From Candidatus Babeliales bacterium (GTDB lineage Bacteria > Babelota > Babeliae > Babelales > Chromulinivoraceae): a stretch of 50,036 nt of DNA. Positions within the stretch are counted from its first letter, which is position 1. The number at the start of each line of letters is the position of its first letter. The stretch lies in the NCBI GenBank assembly GCA_017992075.1, contig JAGOPI010000003.1:1-50036 (forward strand), written 5' to 3'. Shown here one piece after another: positions 1-8,209 of the stretch. The notes under the pieces are model-generated. The model saw nothing but the letters and a program-made list of their open reading frames with translations, ran no database searches and was not told the DNA's origin. The position numbers and the translations under genes were made by a program.

Positions 1-42
1 TATTTTTGTAATTTCTGTATCTTTGATTAAGTAATGCATTAC

Positions 43-95
43 AGCTTCCTTTCAACACTTTCAACGGCTGTTTTTAAGGAAGCTTATCTTTTTTT
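43..95 (+). terminator. possible terminator hairpin at window start
   Basis: A 9-bp perfect stem (43-51 with 76-84, AGCTTCCTT/AAGGAAGCT) with a 24-nt loop is followed by a T-rich run at 87-95. It could end transcription of a plus-strand gene lying left of the window. The long loop makes this uncertain. Confidence 0.35.
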
Positions 96-112
96 AAATA
101 AATTTTAAATTT

Positions 113-196
113 GGTTCACAGAACCTAGATATCTCCGACCGAAATAAAGAACAAAATGTGTCCTATCTGTCAACATGTTGCACAACCGTATTTCGT
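113..196. ncRNA. structured RNA-like motif, copy A
   Basis: A small hairpin (GGTTC-ACA-GAACC, 113-125) precedes a two-stem motif. The outer stem pairs 140-146 with 189-195; the inner stem pairs 152-159 with 173-180 with one A-G mismatch. The motif aligns over about 65 nt with a second copy at 31795-31851. The inner stem differs between copies by several compensatory pair changes, while unpaired segments (CCTAT, GTCA, GCACAACCG) are conserved. No known RNA family was recognised. Strand is not established; the plus orientation is used for description. Confidence 0.4.
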
Positions 197-225
197 TGTT
201 TGGAACTATGAATTTTTTATACAGA

Positions 226-375
226 AGACATGGATCCCCGACTAAATCGAGGATGAGGAAGAGAGATGGTTTTTCTTTCAACATTCTTCTATTTTTCGCC
301 AAGAAGCTACAAAGGACAAGCACGATAAAATTTACTCTTCTTGTCATCCCCGGCTTTGAACGGGGATCCATGTCT
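226..375. repeat. 150-bp inverted-repeat element
   Basis: The ends are a perfect 15-bp inverted repeat (226-240 and 361-375, AGACATGGATCCCCG and its complement). Similarity continues inwards imperfectly for about 40 bp per arm. Each arm itself contains a palindrome of the GTCATCCCCGG...GGATCC type that recurs at other intergenic sites in this window (16.4, 20.0, 44.0 and 49.0 kb). No coding capacity is convincing here. It resembles a small non-autonomous palindromic repeat pair. Confidence 0.6.
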
Positions 376-398
376 TTTGTTTTAGTGTAGAGAAGTAA

Positions 399-1808
399 TT
401 ATTTTTTGAGTAGGTACAAATTAATTTTTGGATTTTGTAGTTCTGCAATAGTTGAGCAACATGCAGCCGCAGGATCACCAGAAGCATCAAGGTATCCATA
501 CCAATATTCATTTCCAGGATATGAATTTCCATCCCATGCATACTGAGCAATCAGCAACTTACCTTGATCTTCACCTGTTAATGGATCTGCAGGATTTCTT
601 TGTGAAAGATGAGTTTTGATATGTCCGCCCCAATTTTTAAGTTTTTTAATATCGGTCATATTAAAATAACTAAAATTAATATCTGAAATTTGTGAAAGTG
701 CTGATCCTAATCGTTGAACAATTTCTGCATACACATCAACCAATAATTTTTCTTGTGCTTGATGCATTTTCCAAACACCAAGGCCGAGTCCTACAGCTTG
801 AACATACACTTTTTTTCCTGAACTTATACCGCGCGCTTGTGCATCTTTTAAAAATGGTTCGATGACGTAACTCATGCGTTTTTTGTAAACATGAGTATCA
901 AAATAGATAGATTTTTTTGCAGGAGCAAATTTCAAATAACGATCTGATCTGTCTTGTGCTGCTTGTTCATAGGTTTGAAATGTTGTGTTGTAAAATTTTG
1001 ACCAAATTAGCATCAACTCTTTTTTGTTTTCTAAATCTTTATCTCTTTCTGAAGTAACGATGATATGTTGCCATTCCATCAAATTTGGTTTTTCAAATCG
1101 AGCTCCAACAAGTCCGACAAAAACACCTTCTTTTTCATAATCATTATTTTTAGATTTAATTCCTTTGTTGTATCGATTGCCATTGTTGATAAAAAATGTG
1201 GGAACTGATACACCAACAAGCGCTGCAATTTGCATTTCATCATAGGAAAGATACTCTTGCAAAATTAAAGGAGCTTTTTCTTGATCAGTACCAATTTTTT
1301 CAAATCCCCCGTAACCAGATTTTCCATTCTGCAGCAGATATTGATCGTCTTGAGTCATAAACATCAGTGGTCGATTGATCAGCAATCGATGTAAAAATTC
1401 TTGCACTGACATGTTGGCATATAATTTTTTTTCAATAGCATTTCCAGCTGTTTTTTTGTAACTCAAAAAATCTTTCATCAAGTTCAAAAAATTGGGATGA
1501 AAGATTGGATAACTGTTTTTTGCTTGAGCAACGATTTTATTTTGCATTTCTGGATTGTTGACAGCTATATTTTTGATGCGATTGCTTTTAGTTGGAAATT
1601 TAAAAAAACTATCAGAGCGTTGTACCAGTTGCTCAAATTCTTTGTTTTCATATTCAATGTTTGTAGCGTTTTTGGTTAATCCGGATGTTACATCGAGGTA
1701 TAATTTTGTTAAATAATTTTTTACAAATTGCCAGTAAGATTCTTGTGAAGACAAAAGATTTGATGTTGAAGTGAGCAGTAAAATACTGATAAAAAATATT
1801 TTTTTCAT
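399..1808 (-). CDS. exported protein, possible DUF4804-like
   Basis: The 469-residue protein starts with a clear signal peptide (MKKIFFISILLLTSTSNLLS). I see no further membrane segment. The C-terminal third holds a Gly-rich segment (VQAVGLGLGVWK) and a tract near the end with WDGNSYPGNEYW followed by GDPAAACCST. These recall DUF4804 proteins reported from Legionella and Dependentiae, but that assignment is from memory and tentative. No catalytic motif can be named. It is divergent to the small exported gene at 1916, and a Fur-box-like dyad lies between them. The start is fixed by the signal peptide. Probable role: secreted or periplasmic protein, possibly host-directed; function unknown. Confidence 0.7.
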   Translation of the reverse strand: MKKIFFISILLLTSTSNLLSSQESYWQFVKNYLTKLYLDVTSGLTKNATNIEYENKEFEQLVQRSDSFFKFPTKSNRIKNIAVNNPEMQNKIVAQAKNSYPIFHPNFLNLMKDFLSYKKTAGNAIEKKLYANMSVQEFLHRLLINRPLMFMTQDDQYLLQNGKSGYGGFEKIGTDQEKAPLILQEYLSYDEMQIAALVGVSVPTFFINNGNRYNKGIKSKNNDYEKEGVFVGLVGARFEKPNLMEWQHIIVTSERDKDLENKKELMLIWSKFYNTTFQTYEQAAQDRSDRYLKFAPAKKSIYFDTHVYKKRMSYVIEPFLKDAQARGISSGKKVYVQAVGLGLGVWKMHQAQEKLLVDVYAEIVQRLGSALSQISDINFSYFNMTDIKKLKNWGGHIKTHLSQRNPADPLTGEDQGKLLIAQYAWDGNSYPGNEYWYGYLDASGDPAAACCSTIAELQNPKINLYLLKK

Positions 1809-1846
1809 ACTTTGATAACCTTTTTAGATTTATTTTTATAGGCATA

Positions 1847-1860
1847 ATAATGATTATCAT
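1847..1860. promoter_or_regulatory. Fur-box-like dyad
   Basis: ATAATGATTATCAT matches the central 14 positions of the classical 19-bp Fur operator. It sits 39 bp upstream of the exported gene ending at 399 and 56 bp upstream of the divergent gene at 1916. In DNA this AT-rich a chance match is quite possible, and no fur gene is in the window. Confidence 0.25.
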
Positions 1861-1915
1861 ACAAATTTTAATTTAGCAAAATATAGCAAGATCAATTAAT
1901 TTTTTAGGGGGCATT

Positions 1916-2185
1916 ATGATCTACAGATGTACATTTTTTTTGTTATGTTCAATGTTTGTATCATCAAATATTTTTACCATGCATTGTGTGGCTGCAGCTG
2001 AAAATACTATTCCAAAAGTTATTTTTACCATAAGCATGCAATCTGATTTTCGTGAACAGTTAAAGCAATATCAACTTGAAATTTTTGATCATCTATCTGA
2101 ATTTTCAAATAATTTTATTGGTACTATGGTGACTCAAGCAAGCATTGATCGTGCAATGTCACAAGCCTTAAAATTAATTTTATAA
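1916..2185 (+). CDS. small exported protein, unknown
   Basis: An 89-residue protein with an N-terminal hydrophobic signal segment (residues 4-20, FFLLCSMFVSSNIF) and a probable cleavage near the AAA at 26-28. The rest is a short amphipathic helical region with no recognised domain. A strong G-rich ribosome binding site (AGGGGG) lies 5 nt before the ATG, which supports the start. The gene ends 2 bp before the convergent regulator gene, with no terminator between them. No family was recognised. Confidence 0.6.
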   Translation: MIYRCTFFLLCSMFVSSNIFTMHCVAAAENTIPKVIFTISMQSDFREQLKQYQLEIFDHLSEFSNNFIGTMVTQASIDRAMSQALKLIL

Positions 2186-2187
2186 AA

Positions 2188-4848
2188 TTAAACGAGATTA
2201 TATTCTTTGCATCGTCGATTGACCGATGAACGATTTACACCAAGCAAATCTGCAATTTTTGTTTGATTGCCTAATTTTTTCCAAAGTGTTTTCATGAGAG
2301 CAATATCTTTGAGTGCATGTTTACCCAGTTGCGCTGCAAGTTGCAGTTCAGGGGTCGTTGCATGAAATGCTTTTGAATTTCCAATTTTTTCTTCAGTTAT
2401 TGTTGGTGCTTGTTGTGCTTTAATGTTCATTAAAGTTTCAACTTTTTGTTGTAACGTAAAAACACTTGCGATGCGTTTTGAAATAAGTGCGTTTTTATCT
2501 TTGTAATTGAGTGCATGTACTGTGCCATCTTTTTCATTTTGAATATTTTGATACATAAATCCATCAATTAATTCTGAAATTTCTGTATCTTCCATTGTTA
2601 CTAAAGATGGTAGCTGGAGATGGTGTTTTTGCAGTTCAGTAAAAAGTTCTGCAATAATGCTACCTTCGTTGTATAAATCTGAAATGTTGTGCGTTGTGGC
2701 GCAAATAATTCGCGTATCGCTAAATTTGCGCTGTTCACTTTTAACCGGTGTAAAAATTCCATAACGCATTAAATGAGCTAACTTTTGTTGTGTAATCGTA
2801 TCGAGAAGTTCAAAATTTTTGATTAAAAGGATTCCATTACTTAATTTTTCAAGAAGTGGCTGTTCTTGAGTAGGATACAGGAGCGGATTGATTCCAAAAA
2901 TTTTTGATGCAGTCATATCATGATGTGGTTGCAAATTGATGATATGCACAGTTTGTGTACCGCTGAGTTGATGAATAATTTCTGCTACAGGATTGATATC
3001 ATCAGGATGCATTTGTAAAAGTAGAGCACTTTTTTGCAATGCTGCTTGAAGAAGTTGAATTTTAATGTTTAAAAATGTTTCATGATTACTTGGTAAAAGT
3101 TTATTAATTATTTGGCCCGCTTTTGTTGTTTCAAGATATAACAAATAATCACGTTCAGTTGGGCTTTTAAGTGCATCAATGTGCATTTTGATCAAATCTG
3201 TTGCTTCAGGTTTACGTACGATGAGTAAAACTCCACCGTGTGGTTGGGCCTGTGGCATTCCAGAAATCATTAATTTTGAACCATCATGTATCGTGATATA
3301 ACTGTTTTGAACCGTTTGAAATTTTTCTATTTGATATATAAAATTTATCAACATCATGCTTGTTGCATGATCAGGTTCAAGATTAGGATTAATTTTAATT
3401 AAATTTTGAGCTTCTTGGTTTTTGAATGCAAAATGTTTACCTTTGCAAAAAATAATACCGATGTGATTTTCAATACGATCTTTTAGAAGTTGTTTAATAC
3501 TTTCTTTGTATTGATTAATTTCCTGATGTTTTTCGTACAATTCTTCTTTAATTTGCTTTGTTTCTTGCAGTAAAGCATAGGTGTTTTGTTGTTGAAGCAT
3601 GTAAATTGCAGGTGCTAAAAATTTAGCGAAAACCATCATTTTGTTTTGTTGATCCATGTTGTACATCGTCGAAGTTCGTGCTTGCTTGACCGTGATGTAG
3701 CCGAGTAACTTGTTGTTGTTGATGATCGGCAAAAATATATCAGATTCAATTGAATTTAAAAAATTCAAAAGTGATTTAAGCGTGTTGTCTTGTGTATAAA
3801 ATTCATCAAATTCAATTTCATGATGAACTAAAATTTTATGCTTGAGTAGCAGATCAATAGGTTGTTGATGTTCAGTTTCTGTTGTTAAAAAACTTTCAAT
3901 ATTGCTTTGAGTTTTATTGGGTATTTGATGAGTATTGTTGATGTATAATTTTGTTGTGTGCTTTTCTATTTGAAATTGTTCATGAAAGAAATTTTGAGCA
4001 AGATAATTAAGCTCTGTTTCATTGCTTGCAATATTAATTTGTTCGATAGCATCTTTAAAATTGGTTGCAATTTGTATTTTTGGTTCTGCTTGTACATGAT
4101 CATAAAGATTTAAAAATCTAAATTGCATAATTCTTTTAAAACAGAAATAGATACTTGCTGTGATTAAAATGATTTCAAGATTTGAAAAAGCTATAATTCT
4201 ATGGGTATTGAAAAATACCGTAGGCATCAGTTCTAAAAGAATACAAATGAAATGTGGACATAAAAAATAAAAGAATAATGTTTTAAGTTGTTGTTTTAAA
4301 ATGAGCGGTAAATTTTTATTGGATAGTTGTTTAACTATGATGAACAAAATAGTGGCAAATGAAAATAAAACCGTAACATAATAAAAAATAATAACGAATG
4401 GACTGGATTCATTGTAACGAATTGCATAAATAGTACTGATAATAAATTCAGAGCATAATAAACATTCTAAGATGATAAAAAATTTGTGAAACCAGTTCCA
4501 ATTAATTTTTTTATAAATTAACTGTTCTAAAAATAAAATTAAAGCATAAAATTTAATGCTGCTAAAAATCCAGGCTAAGCAGTTAATTGATCTGTAAAAT
4601 AGATTTTTTGTCATTAAAAATTTAGAAATTGAGACAACATTATCAAGCATGATTGCAAGGATTGGAATGATGAAAAAAATGAATAATAGTTTTTCATAGT
4701 TCCAATTTTTTTTAGTAAATTTAATATTGGTAAAATTAATAATGATTTTTGCAAGAATAGTAAAAGAAACACCATGAACTGCCATGACTATGTATGGTTG
4801 TGATGCAAAGTTTATGCAATGTTGAAATAATGTTATAAATGAGTTCAT
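2188..4848 (-). CDS. membrane-bound pseudo sigma-54 enhancer-binding regulator
   Basis: This 886-residue protein has about seven hydrophobic segments in residues 1-245 (a 7TM-like sensor input), a GAF-like region (about 260-410), a coiled coil (about 415-455), a PAS-like stretch, an NtrC-type AAA+ region (about 575-760) and a Fis-type helix-turn-helix at the C-terminus (TKIADLLGVNRSSVNRRCKEY). The AAA+ part is recognisable from sensor-I-like DTRIICATTHN and adjacent helices, but its working parts are gone. Walker A is replaced by MHPDDINPVAE, GAFTGA is deleted, Walker B acids read ILLIKNFE instead of LFLDEIGE, and the arginine-finger segment is not preserved. It therefore probably cannot hydrolyse ATP or remodel sigma-54 polymerase. 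It may act as a membrane-tethered DNA-binding sensor. Convergent with the small exported gene to its left. Confidence 0.7.
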   Translation of the reverse strand: MNSFITLFQHCINFASQPYIVMAVHGVSFTILAKIIINFTNIKFTKKNWNYEKLLFIFFIIPILAIMLDNVVSISKFLMTKNLFYRSINCLAWIFSSIKFYALILFLEQLIYKKINWNWFHKFFIILECLLCSEFIISTIYAIRYNESSPFVIIFYYVTVLFSFATILFIIVKQLSNKNLPLILKQQLKTLFFYFLCPHFICILLELMPTVFFNTHRIIAFSNLEIILITASIYFCFKRIMQFRFLNLYDHVQAEPKIQIATNFKDAIEQINIASNETELNYLAQNFFHEQFQIEKHTTKLYINNTHQIPNKTQSNIESFLTTETEHQQPIDLLLKHKILVHHEIEFDEFYTQDNTLKSLLNFLNSIESDIFLPIINNNKLLGYITVKQARTSTMYNMDQQNKMMVFAKFLAPAIYMLQQQNTYALLQETKQIKEELYEKHQEINQYKESIKQLLKDRIENHIGIIFCKGKHFAFKNQEAQNLIKINPNLEPDHATSMMLINFIYQIEKFQTVQNSYITIHDGSKLMISGMPQAQPHGGVLLIVRKPEATDLIKMHIDALKSPTERDYLLYLETTKAGQIINKLLPSNHETFLNIKIQLLQAALQKSALLLQMHPDDINPVAEIIHQLSGTQTVHIINLQPHHDMTASKIFGINPLLYPTQEQPLLEKLSNGILLIKNFELLDTITQQKLAHLMRYGIFTPVKSEQRKFSDTRIICATTHNISDLYNEGSIIAELFTELQKHHLQLPSLVTMEDTEISELIDGFMYQNIQNEKDGTVHALNYKDKNALISKRIASVFTLQQKVETLMNIKAQQAPTITEEKIGNSKAFHATTPELQLAAQLGKHALKDIALMKTLWKKLGNQTKIADLLGVNRSSVNRRCKEYNLV

Positions 4849-4926
4849 TTGATCTTGACCTTATATTTATGTCTTATTATACTCATTGAAATGATTATGT
4901 AAAATTTCAAATGTTTCAGGAGTATC

Positions 4927-5217
4927 ATGCTTGCTCGATCATTTCTATCTAAAGTACTCAATTTTTCAAAATCTTCAAGACTAGTTTTGATGGTAACTTT
5001 AATTTTTAGTTCTTTATCTTTTGCTAAAATAACAGCTGGGACAAGAGCGCAATGTGTTGCGAGTTCTTCATGCCCTTTTAAGGGTAGATCATTTTCAGAA
5101 AGAACAAACTTTAAATCAGTTACAGCTAAAGAACCAAAACGAGTTGTAAAAGCTTCTAATGCTAAACCAAAAAATCCGTTAGAAAAATTTAGAAGATGTA
5201 AAACGTTTCCTTTTTAA
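4927..5217 (+). CDS. small exported protein, unknown
   Basis: A 96-residue protein whose first 33 residues include a basic stretch and a hydrophobic core (LVLMVTLIFSSLSFA), fitting a signal peptide. The remainder is basic and low in complexity, with a few Cys residues. CAGGAG 5-10 nt before the ATG is a good ribosome binding site. It is divergent from the regulator gene (start 4848) and ends just before a strong terminator shared with thrS. No domain was recognised. Confidence 0.55.
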   Translation: MLARSFLSKVLNFSKSSRLVLMVTLIFSSLSFAKITAGTRAQCVASSSCPFKGRSFSERTNFKSVTAKEPKRVVKASNAKPKNPLEKFRRCKTFPF

Positions 5218-5230
5218 AAAATAATAAAAA

Positions 5231-5259
5231 AATCCCGAATCAAAAATTCGGGATTTTTT
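5231..5259. terminator. bidirectional intrinsic terminator
   Basis: A perfect 10-bp stem (AATCCCGAAT/ATTCGGGATT, 5231-5240 with 5246-5255) has a 5-nt loop, with T-runs on the plus side and A-runs on the other. It separates the convergent gene ending at 5217 and thrS ending at 5291. Confidence 0.85.
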
Positions 5260-5290
5260 GTTGACTAATGTTTGAATTAACTCTATTTTT

Positions 5291-7012
5291 TTATGCTTTG
5301 TTCATTTCATTTGCTCGTTTGCAAATTGTATCAAGCGTTAAGCCCATTTCTTGTTTTCCATCAGCTAAACGAAGAGTTATTGTTTGTGCATCTTGTTCTT
5401 TTTGGCCAACAACAATCATCCATGGAATTTTTTCAAGTTGTGCAACTTTGATTTTTGCAGAAAGAGGTTCATTGCTATCATTAACCTCAACGCGTAAATT
5501 GAAAGATTTGAGTGTTTTTGCAATTTCGTTGGCATAATCAAGCTGTTTGTCAGTTATTGGAATTACTTTAATTTGTGTTGGACATAACCAAAAAGGTAAA
5601 TGTCCTTTAAAGTTTTCTAAAATAATTCCAAAAAATCGTTCCATTGATCCAAGCAATGCTTGATGCAGGATGACAGGATGTTGTTTTTCCCCTTTATTGT
5701 TGATGTAGTACACATCAAAATTTTGTGGCATGAAAAAATCTGCTTGAAGCGTTGAACATTGCCAAGCACGACCCATAGAATCATGAATCGTGATTTCTAT
5801 TTTTGGTCCGTAAAATGCGCCTTCACCTTCATAAATTTCAAATTCTTTGCCAGCTTTTGTCAGACCGTTTTTTAAAGCATCGATTGCAGTGTTCCAAAGT
5901 TCATCGCTGCCGATTGCATTTTCAGGTTTTGTTGACACTGCATAATGAATGTTGCCAAGTCCAAAAGTTGTTAACACTTTTTCAATAGTAGCAATAGAGC
6001 TAATAATCTGTTGTTCAATATGTTCTGGTGCGCAGTACATGTGTGTATCATCAATCGTGAATGCGCGAACTCGAAATAGTCCATGCAGCACGCCTGAAAG
6101 TTCATAACGATGAACGTGCCCAAATTCTGCAAGTCTGAGGGGTAATTCTTTGTACGAGTGTAAATTTTGTTTATAAACTAAAATTGATCCAGGACAGTTC
6201 ATTGGTTTGATCGCATATTCTTTGTTTTCAATCGTGCTAAAGTACATATGTTTTTTGTAGTGATCATAATGTCCTGACTGTTTCCAAAGCGATACGTCCA
6301 AAATGGTTGGTGTAATAATTTCATGATAGCCATTATTTGTCCAAATATCGCGGATGTATTCTTTTAACTTATTGATAACAAATGCACCTTTTGGATGATA
6401 AAAAGGAAATCCTGTTCCTTCTTCTTGAAATGAAAACAGGTCCATTTCTTTTCCAAGTTTGCGATGATCATACAATGCTGCAAGTTCTTTTTGCTGCAAA
6501 TATTGTTGTAAATCTTGCTGCGTAAAAAAGGCAGTTCCTGAAAATCGTTGAAGAGCAGCTTTTGTTTGATCAGCACGCCAGTAAGATCCTGAAAGTCCTG
6601 TTAATAAAAAATGTTTAAGTTCGCCAGTTGATGCAACGTGACCACCGCGACAAAGGTCTGCAAAATCACCTTGACGTGAAAGACCTACGGTGTCACCAGG
6701 AATTCCTTCAATTAATTCAAGCTTGAAAGGATTGTCATGAAACATTTTGCGTGCAGCATCTTTTGAAATTTCTTCATGAGTGATTGGATAATTTTTTGCT
6801 GCCAATTCTTTCATTTTGCTTTCAATAAGCGGCAAATCTGTTTCTTTAAAATTGGTTTCAGGTTGCATGTCATAAAAAAAACCGTCCTTGGTGGAAGGTC
6901 CTATCGTTAACTTAGTTTTTGGAAACAACTGCGTTACTGCTTGCGCAAGCAAATGTGCTACAGAGTGACGTAAAACGGCTAATTTTTCTTCATTTTGTTT
7001 ATTCGGTTTCAT
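5291..7012 (-). CDS. thrS: threonyl-tRNA synthetase (no TGS domain)
   Basis: Charges tRNA-Thr in the cytoplasm. The 573-residue protein begins almost directly with the editing domain: H16 and H20 of the HSVAH motif, then C121 and H125 in DLCRGGHVAST, so the Ser-mischarging editing site looks intact. The class II catalytic core follows, with the zinc Cys in KPMNCPGS, the motif 2 region (RYELSGVLHGLFRVRAF), motif 3 around HQALLGSMERF and a C-terminal anticodon-binding domain. It is about 60 residues shorter than usual because the N-terminal TGS domain is absent. The start is supported by AAGGATG upstream. No T-box-like leader is visible. Confidence 0.95.
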   Translation of the reverse strand: MKPNKQNEEKLAVLRHSVAHLLAQAVTQLFPKTKLTIGPSTKDGFFYDMQPETNFKETDLPLIESKMKELAAKNYPITHEEISKDAARKMFHDNPFKLELIEGIPGDTVGLSRQGDFADLCRGGHVASTGELKHFLLTGLSGSYWRADQTKAALQRFSGTAFFTQQDLQQYLQQKELAALYDHRKLGKEMDLFSFQEEGTGFPFYHPKGAFVINKLKEYIRDIWTNNGYHEIITPTILDVSLWKQSGHYDHYKKHMYFSTIENKEYAIKPMNCPGSILVYKQNLHSYKELPLRLAEFGHVHRYELSGVLHGLFRVRAFTIDDTHMYCAPEHIEQQIISSIATIEKVLTTFGLGNIHYAVSTKPENAIGSDELWNTAIDALKNGLTKAGKEFEIYEGEGAFYGPKIEITIHDSMGRAWQCSTLQADFFMPQNFDVYYINNKGEKQHPVILHQALLGSMERFFGIILENFKGHLPFWLCPTQIKVIPITDKQLDYANEIAKTLKSFNLRVEVNDSNEPLSAKIKVAQLEKIPWMIVVGQKEQDAQTITLRLADGKQEMGLTLDTICKRANEMNKA

Positions 7013-7101
7013 GATACATGCATCCTTGAAAATAGGGGATTAGAACCTTTTTTTGTATTGAAAATTAGTATAACAAAAAGGTAAAATTAGGGAAATTTAG
7101 G

Positions 7102-7986
7102 TTATTGTTCTTCTTCAGCGTTTAAAACTTCTTCCACAAAAGATGTTGAAGGTGTCGTATAATTCAACATATCTTTTTTTAATCTTTCTAATTTTTCTTT
7201 TTCTGCATAAAGATTATGAAGATGTCTAAAAGCTGCGACTTCAAGATTTAGTTGGGCAAATTCTTCTGATATTTTTTTATATTTTTCATTTTTTTGTAAA
7301 GCAATTAAAGCTTCTTTTATTTTTAGATTTTGTAATTTTTCAAATTGTTGACTTTTACGTAAAATAGGATTGAGTTCTGTTTCTAATGATTGAATTTCTT
7401 TTTTCATTTTTCTATAGTCAGAATCTGAATAATATAATTTATGCTCAGCATTTTTTTGTTTACGTTGTTCATCGCTTAAATTTAAAAATGCACCAGGTCT
7501 GCAAGCTAATGTTGCACCGATACGATTTGGTAGTATCGCTTGAGGAATATCACCTAAAATATAATCTGTTCCTGAAAGTCCTTTTTCTACAATTTTTCGC
7601 GCAATCATTTGAGTCAGGATTGATTTTATGATTGGCCATAATTGTTCTTCAATCCAAGGTTTAGTGTTTGCAATAATATGCAAACTGTAGCGTTGATACC
7701 AAGGTAAACTTTCAAGCCATTCTATAAATTGTTCCCTCTTTTCTTTTTGTCGAAGATATTCCTCTCTTTTTTGTTCTTGTATTTTTCGTTGTTTTAAGCG
7801 TTCTGATTGAACTTCTGTTACAAATTTTTGAAGTTCTTGAGTAAGTAACTCAATACTTTTTTCTAAATGTTTGGTTGAATCGCATTGTGAAAAATTTTCA
7901 TATTTTGAACTGTTCTTTTCTGATGTTGGATCACTCATTAAAAATGATGATGCGATTGAAAGCGTAAAAAATATTAAAATGCGCAT
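7102..7986 (-). CDS. exported coiled-coil protein, unknown
   Basis: The start is placed at the ATG giving MRILIFFTLSIASSFLMS, a clear signal peptide, because AAGGAA lies just upstream; a longer in-frame start at 8019 is less likely. The 294-residue product has Lys/Glu-rich helical segments near the N-terminus (about residues 35-85) and again in the C-terminal half, consistent with coiled coil. Between them is a more hydrophobic region (WYQRYSLHIIANTKPWIEEQ) and a Gly/Pro-containing stretch with QAILPNRIGATLACRPGAFL. No domain family was recognised. It lies 89 bp downstream of thrS on the same strand, without a clear terminator between. Confidence 0.65.
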   Translation of the reverse strand: MRILIFFTLSIASSFLMSDPTSEKNSSKYENFSQCDSTKHLEKSIELLTQELQKFVTEVQSERLKQRKIQEQKREEYLRQKEKREQFIEWLESLPWYQRYSLHIIANTKPWIEEQLWPIIKSILTQMIARKIVEKGLSGTDYILGDIPQAILPNRIGATLACRPGAFLNLSDEQRKQKNAEHKLYYSDSDYRKMKKEIQSLETELNPILRKSQQFEKLQNLKIKEALIALQKNEKYKKISEEFAQLNLEVAAFRHLHNLYAEKEKLERLKKDMLNYTTPSTSFVEEVLNAEEEQ

Positions 7987-8209
7987 GAATTTCCTTGTTG
8001 TAATAAAATGATTGAGCATAACGTACTATTTTTGTAAAAATTATCAAGCAAGTTTCTGCAAATTAAGCAATCTGATCATTAAAAATGGATGATTTTTAAA
8101 AACTGTTGGTAGCGATGATGATAATGCGTTATTTCTTTTGTGTTTCAAATGTTGTAGAATGCTAAAGTTTTTTTCGCATTTTTAAAGAGTGTTTAAAGAA
8201 AGGATTTTC

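Noticed and set aside
105-371. 88-codon minus-strand frame in the first intergenic region
   Set aside because: It is built from repeat arms and the structured motif; no ribosome binding site or family.
7013-7101. T-box leader for thrS
   Set aside because: Upstream of thrS (right of 7012) no specifier loop, T-box sequence or terminator hairpin is seen; the 7013-7101 gap to the next gene is plain AT-rich DNA.
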